Below, piece by piece: positions 45,817-55,489 of a DNA stretch of 64,000 nt. Origin of the DNA: Galeruca laticollis (lineage: Eukaryota; Arthropoda; Insecta; Coleoptera; Chrysomelidae); contig OY998178.1 in NCBI GenBank assembly GCA_963921935.1, forward strand, positions 41,656,951 through 41,720,950. The letters are read 5' to 3'. The notes beneath the pieces were generated by a model. The model saw only the letters and a program-made list of their open reading frames with translations, searched no databases and was not told where the DNA came from. Numbering within the stretch: the first letter of the stretch is position 1; every line of letters starts with the position of its first letter. A program made the translations under genes and the position numbers.

Positions 45817-46600
45817 CTAACTTAACCCATATCTGAACTCACATATGAACACAATACAAATTTGGGGTGTTATTTCAATTTTGCACAAAGGGTGCCAAAA
45901 GTGCTAGGCGCGGGTCTGATCTTACCTTAACCTACAGATGCACTAACTGAAAATAAACTTTAGGTCATATGTAACCCAAGGATATGCATTTTATTAAATT
46001 AGGGTAAATTATTACAGGATACCTTAGAGTTGCATTAAATAGAATCATCCTTTCTAACACCGTATATGCAGATATCCTAAAATCACTTTTTTTCTGTATG
46101 TCCTACTGTTGAGGCGACGATCTCTCTGATACATTTCTGCTGGTTATTGTAGAATCGTCAAGTCTACTAGCTAAATGAACTTGATGTAAAACTAATTTAC
46201 TATATAAGTTATACTATCGCCAGAGACATTTGATTTTTCAACTCAGCACAATTCACTCCGTTTTACAACGGCTACATTCATTTCCCTGGTGGTGAGTTGT
46301 TGAACTGTATGTTGTTTACAACTGGACATTTTTTCAACTTGTCCCCTATATAATAAGTTGGTTCCAATTTCATTTAGCCACCATATTTCAAGGAATGTAT
46401 TATTGTTTTTTTGATTGAACAGGTAGAGGAGAGGGTTGAAACAATCGAAACTGTGTAATTTCTTATTCACAGGATAAATGTGAAATGATTCTGAATAGAA
46501 ATAATTTTTTACCCATAATTTACATTTTTGTTGTAAAAGCAAATATTTTCATGTAAATAAATTATTACATTAAACAAGTGAATTTTACTCGTAGGTATGT
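45817..46600. other. Unassigned stretch
   Basis: No recognised gene. A 99-codon minus-strand frame (46542-46243, starting MLLQQKCKLWVKNYFYSESF) has a fairly ordinary composition but matches nothing I know. Confidence 0.4.
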
Positions 46601-46619
46601 GTAAACTTCACACCGTCCC

Positions 46620-46915
46620 TGTTTGTTTTGTTACAGAAAAAGTGTAAATTTTCTTAATTATTGTAATTTGTCATGTTTATGGTAATACACTAAATATGTG
46701 ATTTTCCTGGAATTATATGCAAGATTCATAGGAATTATGTAATTTTATTTTACATGATTTATGTAGATTTTATATATATTTGTAAAATTAAATAATTTTA
46801 CCGATACATTAAAAATGTAACTTTTCTAAATTTTTGTGAAATTTACGATATATATGTGGTTTTATTTTACATGGTTGATGTAAATTTCCTGTTGATGTAA
46901 AGTGTTACGGTTGTA
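46620..46915. repeat. AT-rich repeat block, two diverged units
   Basis: Two loose units of about 115-130 bp share TAATACACTAAATATGTGA or variants, GTGAAATTTACGA and TTTTACATGGTTGATGTAAA. The same motifs recur at 48760-48905, so the block flanks the LINE fragment on both sides. Confidence 0.55.
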
Positions 46916-46984
46916 ATGAACCGTGAAACGGGATGTAGGTTTATCGTGGATTTGGTAAATTTAAAAATTTAAATATACGTACGC

Positions 46985-48203
46985 GGACTTTCCGTAACTT
47001 ATTTACAGGAACCGTATCATATGCTTTTTGGAGGTCAATAAACATGAGATGTACATCCTGATTGGTACCCATGTTTTTTTCTATCATCTGTTTTAAGCAA
47101 AAAACGTTGTCTGTGCAGGTTCTTCCAGCTCTAAAACCCGATTGCTCCTCTTCTTCTTGTTCCCTGTATTCAGATTCTATTAAATCTCGAAGGATTCTTC
47201 CATATAAGCGGCTCATGGTACTAGTAACAGATATACCCCTATAGTTTGCACAGTCAAGTTTGTTTCCCTTCTTATGAATAGACGAAATGTAGGCGATTTT
47301 CCATTCTTTTGGTATAGGAGCGCCATTTAAAAATTGATTCATGCACCATGTTATTGCTTCAAAAAGTTTATTCGTTCCGTTCTTAAGTAACTCGGCCGGA
47401 ATGTCTCCTGGTCCTGATGCTCTATTGTTTTTCAAGTGTTTTATAGCTTCCTTCACTTTATCATTATCGATTTTAATCATTTCGCCTTCAATAACAACAT
47501 CCGTCGGTGTGGTTATCATATATTCGTCTCTATTTTCTGTCAGGAGCGTCTCGTAATGTTGTTTCCATTTGTTGATAGAGACTAATTGTAAATTTGTGTC
47601 TTTCTTTTCTGTTGTTTTCACTCTGTTTATAAACTTCCATGTTTCTGTACATTTTTTGCCTCCTAAATAGGTATTTATTTCTTGGCATTTTTGGTCCCAC
47701 ATGTCCCTTTTTGATTGATTTACTGTTCTTCTCGTCGTTCTCTTCAGTTCTAGGTATTTATCTCGGTCATCTGGTTGTTTGGTACTTAACCATTTCCCGT
47801 AAGCTTCCTTCTTTTGTTTTGCAAGTGTTTCTATCTCTTCATTTATCCACAATTTACTACTACTAGTTTTATATCTTTCTCCTAGGGTTTCCTCTGCTGC
47901 TTCATGCATACTGGCAATTATATTATCATCTAGTCTGCGTTGATACAGCATTTTAGTACTTTCATTTATTAGGCTGTCTAAGTTGTAGTTTTTGGGTGTT
48001 ATTTTTATTATGTCCTCTGTTTCGACATCAATATTGGGTTTTGTTCTCGTGCGTCTGTATGGTAAGAATATTTTTGACTTGACTATATAATGATCTGAGT
48101 CGCATGTTACACCTCTGTACACTCGTACATCATTTATTTTTATCGTAGAGGCTTGTCTAATAATAATGTAGTAGGTTTTCAATAAACCATAATTCTTTGA
48201 CAA
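46985..48203 (-). pseudogene. LINE reverse transcriptase fragment (RTE/craniofacial-protein-2-like type)
   Basis: A single open minus-strand frame of about 400 codons. It starts in the end of the endonuclease (RGVTCDSDHYIVKSKIF, the SDH motif), then a linker rich in Lys/Glu (SSKLWINEEIETLAKQKKEA), then RT: NNRASGPGDIPAELLKN, IPKEWKIAYISSIHKKGNK, NYRGISVTS, EQSGFRAGRTCTDN and motif A MFIDLQKAYDTVPVNKL. It ends right after motif A; the catalytic YADD box is missing and the last 15 residues are foreign. Both ends are truncated, but the frame itself is intact, so the fragment is fairly young. Confidence 0.85.
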
Positions 48204-48905
48204 TGTTACACTAGTTATTACTAGCTTTTTTTATTCAAATGTAACCTTTCTGCAATTGCAAAAAGGGAGTGGTAGTTACTCATTTAATGTGAGCTAAGTA
48301 AGTAGTATATTTTCAGTAAATTACTGTCAAATTTCAGTACACTAATGTACTATTTTCATTAAGGTATTGTTTACTAAATTTTTAGTAAACACTAATGTAC
48401 TATTGTCATTAAGGTTTAAACTTATAAAGTTGGGAGATTAAAAGTTTTGGAGATGTTAATAATTTTTTCATTTCTTTTCTTAGGGTAGGTAGATAAAAAT
48501 TAACCGATTCATCTGTTGACTTAAGCAGTTTATCAATCACCTTTATATTTTTTTGGAAAATACCTGGCCTGCTTAAGAGGCTTACAACCAGTATAAATTG
48601 GAAGGTCTTCAACAAATTGAGTAAGGTAAGAACTTTCTTATTTTTACCTCTTGACCCTGAGATTGAGGAAGTAACAACATAGTAGGAAGGTGTGCAAGTG
48701 TTCATTTTAAATTAACTATAAGTAACGATTCAAACTAAAAATCGTAACAAAAGCTAGATATTTTTAGTAATACACTAAAGATGTGAATTCTCCTAAAATA
48801 CCTATGTGAAATTTACAAAATCAGTGTAATTTTGTTCTACATGGTCGATGTAAATTTCCCCTATAACTGTACAGCTAGGAATTTTTAGTAATACACTGAA
48901 GATGG
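48204..48905. repeat. AT-rich stretch with repeat units flanking the LINE fragment
   Basis: The 48760-48905 part repeats motifs of 46620-46915 (TAGTAATACACTAAAGATGTG, CTACATGGTCGATGTAAA). A 98-codon minus-strand frame at 48705-48409 is unrecognised. The 48290-48415 part has short internal duplications of CACTAATGTACTATT. Confidence 0.5.
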
Positions 48906-48907
48906 TA

Positions 48908-49070
48908 TATTTCAAATATTTAATATTTTAATTTGAGTAATCCCGGAATGTGAAAATTTTTAATTTTTCAACTGTCTTCTGTCAAAATTCACACATCCAC
49001 AACAGTTAAAAAATTAAAAATTTTGACATTCCGTGATTACTCAAATTAAAATATTAAATATTCCAAATAT
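48908..49070. repeat. Inverted repeat, arms of about 68 bp
   Basis: The left arm (48908-48975) and right arm (49002-49070) are inverted copies with a handful of mismatches (shared AATATTTAATATTTTAATTT, GAGTAATC, CGGAATGT and AAAATTTTTAATTTTT), separated by 26 nt. Likely a small palindromic MITE-like element. No target duplication is evident. Confidence 0.88.
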
Positions 49071-50285
49071 TTATTAATTCAAATACGGTACATAAATCGA
49101 CCTTACATTCTGCTTAGGCTTCTGAAATTAGAAAGTTTAAGTGTAGCAAATTGTCTTATAAAAGGTAAATCTTTTAAATTAGGTAATAGGAAACAATGTC
49201 TATTGTTTAAAAAATTTATTGAAATAAAATATATAAATTCACAATTTATTAAATACTTAAAAAATAAACTCATCTGGTTTAATACATAAATAAAAGTATT
49301 AATCAAATACCTAGAGGCGCCTTCTAAGTATCTAATTATTAACATAGGTATATACAGTGTGCCCAAATTAAGTTTTCAAATAAAATGTTGAAATTTCTAA
49401 TGTGACAAACATGTATTATTGATTAGATAGTTTTAATATGGAGACAGTAAAAAACTTGAATTATGATATAATATTATTACTTTTATTATTCTAATATTAG
49501 CACATTTTAATAAAAATCGAAAGTTGAAGCAACATTTTTGAGACTAAATACAATTTATTAAACGGTTTCAGATTGTTTAGAATCCATACATCCATTACAA
49601 AATTTTATAATAAATTTTCAATAAAGTTCTTTATTCTTTCTTTATTTCTTCATTTACCAAAATTTCATGTATACTTACAATATTTTTTGACGTCGCATGT
49701 TCACTGGTAAAATTAGATTTTAAAAGAATTTATTCACATCATTTCAGATTTTGCACAAATATTACATAAAAATCCTCTGTCAAGTTACAAGATTATTAAA
49801 AAATATACGTATAATTATATGCACATTGTAAAATTACAGGCCTAATCTGATTTTACTTGAAAACTACATAAAAAAGAAAGTTTGATTTATTTTGAGTAAA
49901 GTTACACTGAGGTATTCGTCTAAGCGTCATGTACATTTACAACAATTTTTGAAATTCACATAGTAATTGTTTAAATTCACAAGATAAAATAAAATATTTT
50001 CAGAGTGATAGATTGTCCACATATATTTCGTAAAAGTGCTATGTAATCTTAAAGGAAAATTGAAAAATGTGTGTATAACCACAAAAATATTGGATAAGTA
50101 CATGTACAATGTAATTTCGCTTATAATCCAGGGTCAATAATCATTTACATTTTATTTACAGTAAAGTTCCACCTATTTCTTATGTAAATTACATGTAAAT
50201 TTACCTTCATTTTTTACTGTGTAACTTTATGTTTATTCGATTCTCGAAAATAATCTACAAATTGACATAGTTTTGATATAACTAT
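49071..50285. other. Unassigned AT-rich stretch
   Basis: No recognisable gene. From about 49740 to 50230 there are several loosely inverted relatives of the TTTACAT/ATGTAAAT motifs seen at 46.6-46.9 kb, so the whole 46.6-50.2 kb block might be one old composite element. Confidence 0.4.
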
Positions 50286-50885
50286 GTCAGAAACTGTGTT
50301 TAATGTTAATTAACTCGAATTGTTTTTTACTTTCCTACATCCAGTTATAGATTTCATTATCAATTTGCTGGGTAACTCTGACAAGGCCACTACACTAGAA
50401 AGAGATGGACGCAATATTAATTGTACTCACTGGTTTAATAACAGCAAAAACAGTATGATCGGATCGGCCAAAGAAGTGTGTGTGTGGTTTTTTTGGTTAT
50501 TTTCTTTACGCTATTGTCTGTTTAAACCTTTGGTGTATTAGGATACGAGAATAAGCAGGAGGTGTAGTGGTGAAGTATTGCAACGTTTCTGTGTTTAATC
50601 AATATAAACCAAATACTCTTTCTGCTCTCCCTATAAGGTGATCGGCGTGATGATGAAGCGGAGTTTATTTGAAATGAAAATTGTGTGGAGTAAAGTGACT
50701 ATTGCTCACGAGGATGAACTTTGTGCTACTAAGTAGCTGATAAATAATAAAACCAGTTATACAATAGTTAATTTCATTTAAATGGTTACAAAATTAATTG
50801 TTTACATTAGAAGTTTTAAAAATTAATAGGGAATTTTGAATCTCATCCAACAGTAGGTTGTAGGGTAGCCCTGGGTTGAAAGTAA
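50286..50885 (+). repeat. Interspersed repeat R1, copy 5 (longest)
   Basis: Forward copy of about 600 bp: GAAACTGTGTTTAATGTTAA, AACTCTGACAAGGCCACTAC, AGAGATGGACGCAATATTAA, GTATTAGGATACGAGAATAA, CTATAAGGTGATCGGCGTGA, TGCTCACGAGGATGAACTTT, then a tail rich in TTAATT. Nearly the same as the copy at 58008. No open frame, tRNA-like box or poly-A tail is evident, so its class (SINE, MITE or part of a larger element) is open. Confidence 0.8.
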
Positions 50886-51218
50886 CAGGTGGCGAAGGTA
50901 ACAATGCCGTTAACTTTTAAAGTCTAAGTGGTGGGGAGCCGTCCTTTCATCAGACGATGCGGCCAGCAGTGCATGTATCCACACCACAGCATGTATCAAC
51001 TGATCAGTTTGCATCTAATTTCGGCGAGTAAAGGCCTGGACACACCTGTCATGCAGCCTTCCGATCCGACTCCGGTCCGATATTGCTTAAAGAATCTGAT
51101 CGGTGCGGGATCGGAAAGGGGTGAGCACACATGTCATGCCCACTTCCTGCTCTTTTCAGATTTGACACTCAGTCTACTCGAAATCGCCAGTTGAAACGGT
51201 TGCGAATATATTGCGCGA

Positions 51219-53925
51219 ATGTTGAAACATTTTAGCAATCGTGATTTAGCTATTGTGGCTATCTGTTTAGATGAAGAAGATCGACTTAATGCGAAGTCTT
51301 CGATGAAGAGTAGTGGAAAACGTAAATATTGGGTTCATGATGCGTGGAAAACACGAGACAAAGAAGGAGAGTTTGCCACACTTTTACCTCACCTGTTGGA
51401 CGACGAAACAAAATTTTATCATTATTTTAGAATGCCGATGGATACATTCAATCGGTTGGAACTTAAACTCCAAGAAAGATTAGCCATGCAAGACACGTAT
51501 TTTAGAAAAACTATCACTCCTAGACACCGTTTGGCTACATTTTTAAGGTAAGATACTTTGTAATTTACATAGTTGTCGAATCATCCGTTTATAAATGCCG
51601 GTCACTTAAAATCTGTTAACAAGCCTATCTCTGACTCTGTTTAAGATATTGACATGACACTTAAAAATTAGGTAAAATATTAAACGTAGTTATAATAAAT
51701 TGTTATTAAAATTATTCAAGCCTTTTTAAGATAGTGGCCATTTTACATCAAGATAAATAAAATTAATTACAATCATAGTGTGTGAGTAAATCTTCATAAA
51801 AAATGGTTCAGCCGTAACAAACTATAAACTATAGGGATGTAAAATGCTTGCTAATCCCCTTCACACCTAAGTGTATTTTACTTTTTTGAAAGTGCTTTTT
51901 CCTTTAAATCAACAAAGAACTATATCGCGGCAAAGCAAGAATCATTGGTACAGGGACAATACGTTACTGCTTTTTACTGGAATTAGAGCATAGTAGACAC
52001 AAGGAATTTTTCAAAAGAGAATTTATTAATATGTAATTACATAGTTACATCAAAACATAGATTTATTAAAGTTGAAAAAATGTTACGTTGGTGTACGTGT
52101 CAGCATTGACAGCAGGAGATGATGATGTTTGTGGTACACCACTCGAAAGATGTCCATCTAAACACGATCCTTCTTCTTCTGACAGTGTGAAAGATGTTGT
52201 GTCAGAGGACACATTCCTTGTAACAACCATAGCAGTTTGTCGGTTGTTATTTTCACGAAGCTGCTCTAGTTCATACTCTTGAACAATATTAAAGATCTTC
52301 CCTTTGGCAGAATGTAAGCGCAGAGGATCCAGTGATTTCAGAGATGCAGCAATTCCAGACAAAAATACATCAACGGGATGCTGTTCGTCATTGTCACTAG
52401 GTTTTTTTTTCTTCTCAGCTTCTTTCTCAGCCAATAAATATGCCATTAGCTGAGATGATGCAGATTTTCCAGGTTTCATTTCGGTATGTGGGAGCTTTCT
52501 TTTGCGTTTTGCAGATGGAGTCCTGTTGTCGATAGAAACTCGACTAGCTGATGGAGTTCTAGGTGGTAGCAACGACTCGGATTCTGCAGTCCCATCAGAG
52601 ACATACTCATTTATATCTGCATTTATATCATTGTTTAGGTTCTGCATTTGGGGGTCATCAGTGGGTTGGGTTTCATTATTTTCTTCCGCTTCATCAGGAA
52701 CGTTACCTATACCTTTCCGCTCGGCGAGGTGAGGAATCAGAAATTCAAGAATGGTCTCAAATTTGTATTTATTTGAAGATATAGCCGCCTGTCCAGATTT
52801 GGTTTTCCGTTTTTGTCTCGCTCTTCGCAGACTGTCACGAATTCCGTTCCACTTCTTTTTACATTCCTCCTCTTGACCTAAAGAATCAAAAATGTATAAT
52901 TAAAACTATTATAATTAGATAGCATCATAGCAGGAAAATAAAAAACCTTATTAAATTATTAATAATTATTGATTAAATATAGTTTGTATGTGTATTAGTA
53001 TAAGTTGTTTGTTACAGGTTTCTTGCTACAGGAGATTCTTTCAAGACCATCTCATTCACTTACAGAATGGGAAGAAGTACAGTTGGTTCCATTGTTCATC
53101 GTACAAGCAGAGTTGTAATTGAAGTACTTTTAAACGAAGTAATGCCAGCTCCGACAGAGGACAGGTGGAATGGAATAGCAATCGAATTTTGGGAAAGGTG
53201 GCACCAATTGCATTGGTGCTTTGGATGGAAAACATGTGACAATACAAGCTCCAAAAGCATCAGGAAGCCTCTATTGGAACTACAAGAAAACATACTCCAT
53301 TGTTCTTTTAGCGCTAGTTGATGCTCGTTACAATTTTATTTTTGTAGACGTGGGAAGCTACGGAAGAAACTCTGATGGTGGTGTTTTGGCGAATTCCAAT
53401 TTAGGTAGAAAACTATCTCGAAACCAACTTTACATCCCAGACAAAAAAGGCCTCCCAGGAACAAACATGGAACTTCCCATGGTTATAGTTGCCGATGAAG
53501 CTTTCCCCCTCACAAAAAATATCATGAGGCCATTTCCTGGAAAGAACTTGTCTAACGAGCAAAGAATTTTCAACTACAGATTGAGCAGAGCTCGAAGAAT
53601 GTCAGAAAATGTCTTTGGCATTATGGTGCAAAAATTTCGAATGTTCATGAGGCCTCTCCAAGGAAATCCTGACAACATAACAAGGGTAGTTCTTGCAGCA
53701 TGTATCATACATAACTTCATTAGAATTAACGAAGACTACAAAGTGCCAGAAGTAAGTGACAATACTGACACAACTCCAGTGGAGAAATCTCGTCTTCAGG
53801 ATTTTCCTCGTCGCCGAGGAGGGGAAAATCGTGAAGCATTCAATGTAAGAGAGCAGTTTAAGCAATTCTTCAACTCTGAAGAGGGTAGTGTGGAGTGGCA
53901 AGAACGCCGGGCTTTCATAGGTTAA
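51219..53925 (+). CDS. PIF/Harbinger transposase (two exons, one frameshift)
   Basis: Exon 1 is 51219-51547, ending LATFLR at donor AAG/GTAAGA. The intron is 51548-53017, and exon 2 is 53018-53925, opening FLATGDSFKTISFTYRMGRS. The exon-exon join restores the family's R-F-L-A-T-G-D block. N-terminal features: KYWVHDAWKTRDKEGEF and FYHYFRMPMDTFN. DDE residues: GALDGKH, FVDVGSYGRNSD and VADEAF. A small indel near 53202, between FWERW and NCIGALDGKH, breaks the frame and drops the usual F-P; it is the only lesion I see. The MADF protein's second exon lies inside this gene's intron. Function: cut-and-paste transposition at TNA targets, with the accessory protein. Confidence 0.87.
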
Positions 53926-54826
53926 TAAGTTAGTTGTTCTTCCTTGGAACTGTTCGAAACTATGAGTATTTTATAGCTCTTCTTGTGTTACTTACAACTA
54001 AACATTATGGTTTTATATTTTAAAAAATTTGAAAATTTGTGAGAACCTGTGTACAATAAAGAATATGTTTGAAACTTACTTGCACAAAATCAATGTGTTG
54101 AATTAATTATAATGCAAAATAGCAAAACAAATTGAAATAATACAAGTACAAAAGATAGCAAAAATTTGCCAAATTTCAAGCCGATATCTTCAAAATTGCG
54201 GCCGGTATCGCGTGACAGACATACGGACAGACAGGCAGAAAATCCAAATGCAGATCGAGTCTACTCTCTAATCATAGACTCACTTACGTTCGTCAATTAC
54301 TATAGATAAGAATAAATACCGGGTGTTTCAAAGGTCAGTTTACCAAACTAATTGAGGTAAACTGATTTATTAAACACAATGCTTTCGTAACTAATGTTGC
54401 ACAACCTGTTTTTGAGCAATGATAAAATCAACTGTGAAGGTCATTGTTAACATTTTTATGTTTTAACTCGGTAAACTGACTTTTGAAACACCCGGTATAT
54501 TCCTAACGAATAAATCCCTTGAATATTTTCGGAATTAATTAATTTATTTATTTTAATTCACAATTCCAACAGGAAACCCCTTCCCTAGAAGTGGAAGTGG
54601 ATTTAAATATTGTTATTATGACAAGATTTTAATAGCTTAGTTTAAAACACAACAACTTAACAATAAATATACAAATGTTTTTACCTTCTACATTTAGTTT
54701 CTTCGCAACTTTTTCCCACATAATGTCCTTGTACTCCGAGTTTCTATATTGCTCTTGTGCCTGATCATAGAGAGCTGGAAACATTCGGACAGTTTCAATA
54801 AGCTCCTCCGCTTTTATACCCGCCAT
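52066..54826 (-). CDS. MADF-domain accessory protein of PIF/Harbinger (two exons)
   Basis: Exon 1 is 54826-54685 (MAGIKAEELIETVRMFPALY... to NVE), donor GAAG/GTAAAA. The intron is 54684-52878, with acceptor TTTAG/GTC. Exon 2 is 52877-52066. Splicing joins phase 1 and gives a 317-residue protein without stops. Residues 8-95 form a MADF (Myb/SANT-like) domain: ALYDQAQEQYRNSEYKDIMW then CKKKWNGIRDSLRRARQKRK. The rest is acidic and Ser-rich, with a basic patch (SAKRKRKLPHTE) and a helical segment (QEYELEQLRENNN) near the C-terminus. In the family this partner binds the ends and helps nuclear import of the transposase. The transposase exon 2 lies inside this gene's intron, on the opposite strand. 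Confidence 0.85.
54319..54495. mobile_element. 177-bp mariner-type MITE nested in H2
   Basis: Inverted ends CCGGGTGTTTCAAAGGTCAG / CCGGGTGTTTCAAAAGTCAG extend to TTTACC (26 bp, one mismatch), flanked by TA on both sides (54317-54318 and 54496-54497). It is too short to code and lies within the MADF gene intron. Confidence 0.85.
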
Positions 54827-55084
54827 TTCACTGAATTTAACACAAAAACTGCCACCGACAACCTTCCCGCATCAAGTAAACGAATGGTCTGCAATGTCGG
54901 AGCATGACGGGATACCGGAATCGGAGACGGGTGGGAGTAGGACGGGTCGCGTGTCGGACAGGTGAGACCTACTGCATTCCAAACCATTGTTTATTCCCAT
55001 ATCATACAGTCGTCCCGCTGTATGACCGTAGTCGGATCGGAAGGCTGTATGACAGGTGTGTCCAGGCCTTAAACAGTATCATGG

Positions 55085-55485
55085 AATCGAGCTAAGAAGG
55101 TGTTTGTTTGTTTTGTTACGTTACTTACGTTATTGTCTGCTTAAACCTTTTGTGTATTAGGAGACGAGAATAAACGGGTGGTATAGAGGTGTAGAATTAC
55201 AACGTTGCTGTGTTTAATCCATATAAACCAAGTACTCTTTCTGATCTCTCTATAAGATGGTAGGCGTGATGATGTAGCGGATTTTAGCAGCGAAATGCCA
55301 TGATAGGATGGATGGGCTTTTGCTCACGAGGATAAAATTTGTGCTACTAGTTAGCTATTAAATAATAAAACGAGTTACCGATACAATAGCTTATTTCGTT
55401 TAAATGGTTACAAAATTAATTGTTAAATTAGAAAAGTTTTAAATTAATTAACTTTTGAATCCAAACCAACAGTAGGTAGTAAGGT
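55085..55485 (+). repeat. Interspersed repeat R1, copy 6
   Basis: Forward copy beginning near the GTTATTGTCTGCTTAAACC block, with ATTAGGAGACGAGAATAAAC, CTATAAGATGGTAGGCGTGA and TGCTCACGAGGAT. Its left part is missing; it lies between the Harbinger H2 right end and the second pogo-like element. Confidence 0.75.
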
Positions 55486-55489
55486 ATAT

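Larger units (their letters stand above)
51032..55069 (+). mobile_element. PIF/Harbinger element, nearly intact (H2)
   Basis: The terminal inverted repeats begin AGGCCTGGACACACCTGTCA and match for about 40 bp with one mismatch. The TAA duplication is at 51029-51031 and 55070-55072. The element is 4,038 bp and carries both genes expected of an autonomous PIF/Harbinger: a spliced DDE transposase (plus) and a spliced MADF-domain accessory protein (minus). A 177-bp MITE sits in the MADF gene's intron. It lies between two R1 copies. Confidence 0.93.

Noticed and set aside
53056..53247. Alternative plus and minus frames within the Harbinger transposase exon 2
   Set aside because: The exon reads as transposase with a single small frameshift; the other frames lack conserved motifs.
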